Shown: in pieces, positions 57,050-64,000 of the stretch
How positions within the stretch are numbered: position 1 is the first letter of the stretch
Layout of the letters: each line of letters begins with the position of its first letter
From: Elmis aenea
Lineage: Eukaryota > Arthropoda > Insecta > Coleoptera > Elmidae
Reading direction: 5' to 3'
DNA: 64,000 nt
Assembly: GCA_947652605.1 (NCBI GenBank)
Contig: OX393577.1
Location: forward strand, 6,200,868-6,264,867
The notes under the pieces: generated by a model
Told to the model about the DNA's origin: nothing
What the model saw: the letters and a program-made list of their open reading frames with translations, nothing else
Databases searched by the model: none
Position numbers and translations under genes: made by a program

Positions 57050-57340
57050 TTTTTTTGATTTAATAGATGCAAACTCATCTATTGTGTCATTATAATTGAT
57101 ACTTTGGCGATATCATATTCTATTGAGATAATGGAAAGATTTGATAATCGAACTTGTCCAATATTTGATCTCAAATAATTTTTGATTAGTTTTAGCTTAC
57201 TAAAGCTTCTTTCGCAGGATGCCGGGGTAACGGAAAGGCTAAGAAATATTCTTAGAGCAATAGCGATATTTGGATAAGAGTCAACTAAACCAAATTTGTA
57301 CAGTCGTGTAAAATTTTAATTGGTGTTGCACCTTGAAGGT
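57050..57340 (-). pseudogene. hAT transposase C-terminus (copy 2)
   Basis: On the minus strand the frame reads GLVDSYPNIAIALRIFLSLS, then VTPASCERSFSKLKLIKNYL and RSNIGQVRLSNLSIISIEYD. A frameshift follows, then NDTIDEFASIKSKKVQL. The order and sequence match residues near the C-terminus of the transposase at 2777-3010 (IASCERSFSKLKLILSYLRA ... IDEFATVKSRKINL). This is the dimerisation domain only. The identity is clear but moderate, so the two hAT copies belong to related subfamilies. Confidence 0.9.
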
Positions 57341-57479
57341 TTTCTGCGAGTTACACCTGGTATGTGTACACTTTACATTAAGAGTTATGTATTTAGGTTA
57401 GGATTAATTGCCTTAGTATTAAAATGACATGTTTTTTATCTCTAGTATTTTAAAGTGTCAATGGTTCACTGATACTATA

Positions 57480-58769
57480 CCGGGTGTCCCACGTTCATGG
57501 TACACCCCCTTTTTTTTCTTTAGTTTTGATTTTAAATAAATGAAATTTTAGACATATGATATACGCAAAAAACCGGGCTTTTTGAGCCGTTGCACACATT
57601 TGTTTCACTTCCGGTTTCGCCGGAAATGACCCTAACTTTGTTATTTTAAATGGAGCACCCTGTATATTTTTACATTTTTGGAAAGAGGAAGTGATTTTTG
57701 ATACAACTGCACTATTTTCGTTAATTTTTATAACCTCAAAAATTTTTTAAAACAAAATTTAGTTTTTTATTAAGGGTGCCGTGACCTGCACAAATTGATT
57801 TTTATTATGTCAACAATTGTCCAAAAACCGTTTTTGTAAATTTTAAATGACATTTAGGTTACTTTAATCGGCTTTGAAGGTTGAGGAATCGGTTTTTTGA
57901 CAAAAAGTCAATTTTTTTAAATGGTACTATGTTGGTACTAGCGGTTATTTAAATGGATCATCTTCCAACGAATCCATCGATACCAATAACTTGTATTTTT
58001 ATTAAAAATCTACTTCAAAAATTTCAAATTATTGTGAAAATTTATAAAGAGATCCTGTTAATCGCAGTACACTGTGCATAACTACAACAAAACAAATTAT
58101 CGTTGTTTTATGTTTAACTACTATAGTCATTTAATTAGACAGTCTAAAAATTTTGGTAATCATTTTTACATAATTAGATAACCGCGATTAACAGGATCTC
58201 TTTATAAATTTTCACAATAATTTGAAATTTTTGAAGTAGATTTTTAATAAAAATACAAGTTATTGGTATCGATGGATTCGTTAGAAGATGATCCATTTAA
58301 ATAACCGCTAGTACCAGCATGGTTCCATTTAAAAAAATTGACTTTTTGTCAAAAAACCGATTCCTCAACCTTCAAAGCCGATTAAAGTAACCTAAATGTC
58401 ATTTAAAATTTACAAAAACGTTTTTTGGACAATTGTTGACATAATAAAAATCAATTTATGCAGGTCACGGCACCCTTAATAAAAAACTAAATTTTGTTTT
58501 AAAAAATTTTTGAGGTTATAAAAATTAACGAAAATAGTGCAGTTGTATCAAAAATCACTTCCTATTTCCAAAAATGTAAAAATATACAGGGTGCTCCATT
58601 TAAAATAACAAAGTTAGGGTCATTTCCGGCGAAACCGGAAGTGAAACAAATGTGTGCAACGGCTCACAGAGCCCGGTTTTTTGCGTATATCATATGTCTA
58701 AAATTTCATTTATTTAAAATCAAAACTAAAGAAAAAAAAGGGGGTGTACCATGAACGTGGGACACCCGG
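57480..58769. repeat. 1.29-kb foldback with about 590-bp arms
   Basis: The left arm (57480 to about 58066) and right arm (about 58187 to 58769) are near-perfect reverse complements separated by about 120 bp. The outer ends are CCGGGTGTCCCACGTTCATG and its complement. The inner edges are AAAGAGATCCTGTTAATCGC and its complement. TA flanks both sides, and the dyad even continues outward (ATACTATA / TATAGTAT). Each arm contains an embedded CACCCTGTATATTTTTACA motif (about 57657 and 58583), a CAGGGTG terminus of another family. Non-coding. Confidence 0.95.
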
Positions 58770-58779
58770 TATAGTATAA

Positions 58780-59010
58780 GTCTGGGTTTTTTGCGTAGAA
58801 AACTTGAAAATAATTAAGAAATATGCTAACAGTGCAGAGCTAAGTAACGGAAGCTTTTTGGCTGCCTGCCACACCACTTGTCGTCCTGATTTTTTAATAT
58901 TTACAACCATTTTAAAGAAATTTTCGTCTAGTTTGGCTCTAGACTTGCCGGACAATTTATGTAAAAATAAATAACGCCCTTTTCTGCTAACAGTATTATT
59001 AGTTTATTAG
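58780..59010 (-). other. Exon-like ORF of unknown family
   Basis: Minus-strand frame with ordinary composition: KGRYLFLHKLSGKSRAKLDE, then NFFKMVVNIKKSGRQVVWQA, then AKKLPLLSSALLAYFLIIF, a possible membrane segment. CTGTTAG|CAG just upstream could be a splice acceptor. The frame continues past the membrane-like stretch into the right end of the foldback, where it is meaningless. I considered a membrane transporter N-terminus but cannot support any family. It may be a displaced exon or chance. Confidence 0.2.
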
Positions 59011-59014
59011 TGTC

Positions 59015-59480
59015 TTGGTTTAGTTAAATCAGAATTTAAATAGAACAAAAAGGCATCGGTAAATGAGTTGAGTTTAAACAAAGAAGTGCGATTGCTAGAT
59101 CTTTAAATCAACTAAAAACCAAACAAACACGTGACATACTCTAATTTTAGTGGCGTTGTTTTGCGTTAGTTGCCATGACGATTATATTTGCGGATTTCAT
59201 TCAAGTCAGATAAGAACAGTACGTGCACTTCCGGAAGTTGATTGTTAACAGATAAAAAGATCATTTTTAGCACTAACTTCACGTTTTTTAAAATGGAATT
59301 GCCCCCCTTTCAAAATAAACACCTTAAATCAAAATAAAACGGTACCGAGATAGTCTTGCGGGATTTAAAGTACCTATTTCAAGAATCAAAAAGTTACAAC
59401 AAATATGTCAATATTTTAGATTTTGACAGTGTCGTTGAGAACAGTATTAAAATTTTTGTAACATGAGTTAATCTATTCGG
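59015..59480. other. No recognisable feature
   Basis: Nothing supportable; A+T-rich. Confidence 0.35.
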
Positions 59481-59592
59481 CATAAAAATTAAGCATTCTT
59501 TGCCTAATTTGAACCGGTGTCCAATTTTTATAATAAGCGAGATCTTTATATAGGAACACGAATTTCAGTCAACTTGTATATTGTAGGGCGAA
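59481..59592 (+). repeat. End of block Y (dispersed repeat, partial third copy)
   Basis: TTATAATAAGCGAGATCTTT followed by ACGAATTTCAGTCAACTTGT corresponds to the distal end of block Y near 39775-39830 and 51915-51960. Upstream similarity fades. Confidence 0.6.
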
Positions 59593-59594
59593 AA

Positions 59595-60235
59595 TACTGG
59601 CCCCACAAGCAAAAGAGCGCAAGTTAATTATGTTTGGAATGCACTGGTGTAGGCAGAGAGATTCACTCGTATCCCGATATTTATTTTGCTGGACATAATA
59701 TATATTTAAGTTCTGTATTATATTAACAAATGTGTAATTATAATATCCGGCTAATCATAAAGTATATATTCATGCAGCTTCATTCCGTTTCATTATTTAC
59801 CAACAACAAATGGTGCCGCGATTTCCATAACGCACTGTATTTATATAAATAATATTCCTAGAACATTTCTATTCATACAGTGACCTATTATTTTGCATAA
59901 TATTTATACATGACGTCTGTTCCTGTCATTACATTAAATTGCACAATGTCATGGTGTTCTTTGTTTCAAAATTAACTTTGGGTGAAAAGTCTGCTTTAAA
60001 TTAAAATACTTAATTTTAAGTTAAATGTAATTAATGTTTATTCGTGACTGTTGTTTAAAGGAAAAATGCAATCAAAAATCATGTCGCTTAGCGGCTTAGC
60101 TCTATGATAAGTTGCTATTCGAGGGGTGTTATTTGGTTAAACTTTATTAGTGTTTCGCTAAATAGCTGCTGGTTATCAATTTTACATTTGTTAATTAGCT
60201 ATAAGACATAAAGAAGTATACATACAAAAAAAAAC
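59595..60235. other. No recognisable feature
   Basis: A+T-rich; nothing supportable. Confidence 0.35.
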
Positions 60236-60237
60236 AA

Positions 60238-60355
60238 CCAGAAATTGAACCGAAACCGAAGCAAATTGGCAAGTTATCGTACCGCGATATAGAACCGAAC
60301 CGGTTACATAAAACCGGTTTGTGGAACCAAGCCGAATATGATAAACCAGATTAGT
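60238..60355. repeat. CCGGTT/GAACCG-rich MITE remnant
   Basis: A cluster of GAACCGAAACCG, GAACCGAACCGGTT and AACCGGTT motifs in an otherwise A+T-rich region. It resembles the subterminal repeats of hAT elements such as the one at 25871. No TIRs or target duplication were found. Confidence 0.45.
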
Positions 60356-60359
60356 TTTT

Positions 60360-63295
60360 TTTTTTTTATTGCATATAGCTTAAAAGTATAGACTTTAGTG
60401 TTTTATGGATTAATGTGTTATCAGTAGGTATCTGTAATTTTTTATCAGTAGGTTTGTTCCAACAAGGATTTGTACAATCCGATGTATTATCAGATCTGCG
60501 CAGTATCTGATAGTTCATCGGACGGTTAGTCGGATATTTCAGCAGTTATCGAATTAATTCATGAACTAGTTTGTTAACGGTAAAAGTAGTACATGAACGA
60601 AGACAAGAACTAGCGCTGGGATTTTTGCACGCATGCGCTGTTCGCAACTTACTTGGCCTTTGGTAGCTACCTATGCATCACACTCCCAGTCCAATGTTGT
60701 GTTGGTTTCTTAAGGTGTATTAGTAATTCAGTTATTTTAAGTTTAAAAAAAAAATCAAAATACTTTGATATCGGCGGAAAAAACCTTCGAGGGCACTAAA
60801 AGATAACTACATAATGCAGTAGTATGCATTTAATTCATCGTAAAAGCATTAGAATATAATTAATAAACCGAAGATTTCATAAATAAAACTTTTAGAATAA
60901 AATAAAATTAAAGAGTTTGTATGGGACATCAAAGAAAGTAATACTAGTTTTCAGGACACTGTTTTTTTGTGAACTATTAAAATTTAATCTTGACGACACA
61001 CGAAGAACCTAAAGTCAACGACTAGGAAGTGACGTCAACATAGAACGATTCCCGTTTAAAATGTCGACAGTCATTTATTACAAATGAAGCACTGAATTAT
61101 TTGCAACCCAATCGAAACTGCTAGAACTTCATAATTTATCTTTTTGGAATTATTTATTTCGGCGATTTAATTACGCGAATTCAGTCGTGTTTTGTATTTT
61201 ATTCAATAGTCCGTTTAATACATCTCGATATTATTTTATTGCACGTCATATCAATTTTATAAATTGCTTAAGTCTTGGTTTAGCATTTGCCTGTTTCCAT
61301 TTTTATTAGTATCCATTTAAATGCTTTAAGAAAATGCTGTTGTTGTTTTGCTACAGAAACATTCACCGATAGCTTCCTTTTTTATTAATTGACGCTATGG
61401 TTAATTATACATAATGAAACAATATCAATAAATTTTACTTGGATCAACTTCTCTTATAGTAACACATGAAATTTTGATTATAACGTCTGGGAAAAGCATT
61501 TCTTTGTTGTGACTACACGACTACAGTATTGTGTATATCAATAAGATTTAAAAAAAAAATAAAATTAATTGTATTTTAGAAAGTTGTCAACTAATACTCA
61601 CTGTTACGCATCATTTTAAGAATACATTAAACCTATTAATTAAACTAAGGCAATATAGTATAGAACCTATTTGTAAAATGCGATATTGATCGATTAGCAG
61701 TCAATTGAATATCAGACTAATGTACTTTCGTCTTTTAAAATTTAAAATATCAATTAATTAATTAACTTGAGCTATGCCAGGCACATAAAAGGACAAATGC
61801 ATTTAGCTGAAATGAATGCTTTACCCTTTGAGTACTGTTCGAAATCAAATTCTGATTATGTTAAAATTGAAAAATTATAGGGTATGTTAAAAGGTTTCTA
61901 CAGGACCTTTGTTCTTTTACATTCAATCATTTTTGGGAGAGTGCGATGTAAAAATGAAATGTCATGGATCATTTTTCTTAATAAAAGATTTCAAGCAATG
62001 ACGCTTTTTTCCTATAATTTTGTAAATAATGCGTAGTAATATTAAACCTTCTGTCAAAGTATTGTGAGCAATAAAATTTTGTAAGTTAAGCATTCAAATC
62101 ATTTTCATGGCCTGTGATAATGTTTTTTTAAGGACCTGCAAATTTAAATTGCAAACATATGTGAAGTAAGAAAATAATTTAAACAACTTAATTTTCAATT
62201 TAAAAAATGGATGGAGAAACATGTTTCCATATTTTTTTAGCTACCTTTCCATTTGCTGAATGTTACCTTCAAAGAACATAGAACTTGTAATGAGAAAAAA
62301 TTCTTCAAAACATATAACAGAATTCATCACAATTGAAAAATTAATGGTTTTGGTTATACTTTTGCGCTATTAAGTGTAAAAATGTAATTAATTTTGAAAC
62401 TGGATCCCACTTAAGTTAATATTCTATTCTATCTGAACAATTTTATCACATTCGGATACATTTTTATTTTCACTTTTGACAATTTCGTAGTTACTGTAAT
62501 AATTAATATCTTTTATATATTTTAAATTTAGTTTGTCTTCGATCATAATAAAATATTATTATGACTTCTATTCCATTCTTCAACGGCGAAGATTTAAAAT
62601 CTTGCGTTGTTTAAGTCAATAAATTGTTTGCAGTATGTAGATGCAACACATGAATATGTAAGAATGGTAAATAGAATGTGTTTGGTGACATTTTACGTTT
62701 AGATTTATTAGTTTAAATTACAAACATTTGTAAAATAATAATATAATTTATGGCTGTTTGTTGCAAATCATGAATAATTGTGTACTCATTTTATTGTCTC
62801 ATTATTCACTAAAATTGTTTCTGTATTTTTGTTTCTTTTTTTGTCCTTCTTAAGAATTGCAAGACGTGTAATGTATCATGTAATTGTTTCTATTAAATGA
62901 GGTGCGTTTGGTGAAGTAAATGTTAAAATTAAACGATACTGAATCATGAGACGCATAACGGCTAAACAACTCTTAGAATTGTTTTATTATATAAGCAATA
63001 ATAGCAACAGAATGATCTGGAAACTAAACAAACCGCTTTCACATTATTTCTCGTGGCCCAAGATAGATTCTTACACTGTAATAACAACTGTCAACTTCAA
63101 TTTGGAAGTCTTTTAAGAGGAGGAATACATCAATATTACTTTTAAGTTCAACCCCCTCGCGTTTTTAAACACAATCAGTTGCTAAAGTTTAGTGTTTGCC
63201 AAACCTACCCCTGGAAGTACTCGAAAGGGTTCAGGGGTTACGCGGCAGCAATCTTATTTTACTTAGGCGTTTTTTTTTTACTATGGAAAACTATT
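60360..63295. other. Long anonymous A+T-rich stretch
   Basis: About 2.9 kb without any recognised gene or element end. The GC-richer patch at 60610-60700 was checked and not assigned. Confidence 0.4.
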
Positions 63296-63299
63296 AAAT

Positions 63300-63720
63300 C
63301 ACTCTTATTATTTGACCGGTTGGGCTGTAGAAGTACTTACTTGAAGCAAGATTTAGAAAGTTATCAGGAAAATCACCGCAAATATTTTCCTTAACCAGAT
63401 TAGGAACCGTTTCATTATCAGTGTTCAAATATTGTCAGATAAATTCACAGATGCGGAAGGACAGTTCTTGGAGCTGGTTTCAGATGGCTTCTAAATCAAA
63501 ATTTGAGCCAAATACTCTGACATTATTTTAGTTGGGCGTTAGTTCTGAATATGCTGCTCTATCGTACAAGATTATCAGGTATCTTTTGCCCTTTCCAACT
63601 CTATATTCATGCGAAGTTGGATTCTCCGCGTTAGTTGGTATGAAAAAATAAACGAAACCAGCTTATTGATGTGGAGCCTCATCTTCGCCTGAAAATATCA
63701 GACATGATTCAGTATATCCC
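63300..63720 (+). pseudogene. ZBED5/FAM200-like hAT transposase, C-terminal relic
   Basis: Broken frames read YLKQDLESYQENHRKYFP (63340-63393), then a decayed stretch ending SEYAALSYKIIRYLLPFPTL, then YSCEVGFSALVGMKK. After a one-base frameshift the sequence reads NKRNQLIDVEPHLRLKISDM. The order (RKYFP ... YP-LS-KA-RILLPF-T-YLCE-GFSAL...K-RN-L-VE-DLR--LS) is the C-terminal RNase H and dimerisation region of the ZBED5/FAM200 (hAT) family. The zinc finger and the first catalytic part were not found upstream. Several stops mean it is dead. Confidence 0.8.
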
Positions 63721-63918
63721 CGCATTAGTGTATGAACACAAGCACTTCCATCCCTTATTAGACTGGTTTGTCCATTAAAAGTGTTTCTTTGTTTATTTAT
63801 TACATGCGCCTTTTATTTTCCAACGTACCAATCCACATATTATATAACTTGCCTGTCAAAATATGTGTTGAATTCTATTACTACTCCCTTATTTCAATGT
63901 TTTTAAAATTACTATATA

Positions 63919-64000
63919 CGAGGGGCGATCCAGAAATAAGGTTCCCATCAATTTTACAAATAGACAACATTGTTTATTCTCATAGAAATTTACGTTGTTG
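63919..64000 (+). mobile_element. Left end of a mariner-like element, cut by the window edge
   Basis: TA (63917-63918) precedes CGAGGGGCGATCCAGAAATA followed by AGGTTCCCATC, an outer TIR style (CGAGGG-G-TCC-GAAATAAGGTTCC) seen in insect mariner-type elements. The remainder lies outside the window. Confidence 0.55.

Larger units (their letters stand above)
55129..57340 (-). mobile_element. Second hAT copy, split by a mariner-like insertion
   Basis: CAGTGCCGTAACTAGCC at 55129 resembles the TIR CAGTGGCGTAGCTAGGG of the element at 2454. After the inserted mariner (55285-57026), minus-strand hAT transposase sequence homologous to 2777-3010 follows (57050-57340). The distal TIR was not found, so the copy is truncated on the right. 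The mariner sits just downstream of the transposase stop. Confidence 0.8.

Overview
The window looks like a nuclear, intergenic or intronic stretch of an insect genome. The base composition is strongly A+T-rich and reading frames are short. Almost all recognisable sequence is transposon-derived, of kinds common in insects: mariner/Tc1, hAT, piggyBac-like, pogo-like, Helitron, jockey and RTE-like LINEs, and many TA-flanked CAGGGTG-ended MITEs. A beetle is plausible but is only inferred from the flavour of the repeats. I found no confidently recognisable host gene, rRNA or intact tRNA. A few exon-like ORFs are listed with low confidence.

Layout. 0-5 kb: a TIR element, a decayed mariner, and a complete but internally deleted hAT element with an exact 8-bp target duplication (2454-4007). 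5-15 kb: mostly anonymous A+T-rich sequence, with a 668-bp foldback (6933-7600) and a copy of a palindromic family near 10.5 kb. 15-24 kb: a pogo-like relic with a zinc-finger tail (14814-15753), a giant foldback (17324-18473), an RTE-like 3' end and a piggyBac-like TTAA element (20770-21500). 25-29 kb: a LINE fragment invaded by a tandem dimer of a composite MITE. The first unit is split by a hAT element with an exact 8-bp duplication; a third, inverted copy follows. 30-34.5 kb: three antisense RTE-like LINE 3' ends. Two of them end in GAA repeats, and one tail has expanded to about 50 triplets. 38-42 kb: a cluster of small elements with clean ends: a Helitron (38391-38636), two hAT MITEs, and a foldback built of short subrepeats with a 10-12-bp duplication. 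43-45 kb: a larger copy of the palindromic family that encloses a small acidic ORF. 46-47.6 kb: a MITE carrying a 12-copy GC-rich minisatellite. 52-53 kb: a 5'-truncated jockey LINE with an 11-bp duplication. 55-57.3 kb: a nearly intact mariner-like transposon nested in a second copy of the 2.4-kb hAT family. 57.5-58.8 kb: a 1.29-kb foldback with arms of about 590 bp. 63.3-64 kb: a ZBED5/FAM200-like hAT transposase relic, then the cut-off end of another TA-flanked element.

How it fits together: the elements do not form a pathway. The window is a stratified transposon graveyard. Target duplications and nesting give a relative order: mariner after hAT; hAT after composite MITE; MITE after RTE-like LINE. 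The youngest-looking insertion is the mariner-like element at 55285-57026. Its transposase has one frameshift and what looks like a genuine 53-nt GC-AG intron. I do not see a new defence, toxin or metabolic system. The most novel material is structural, and is listed in the findings.
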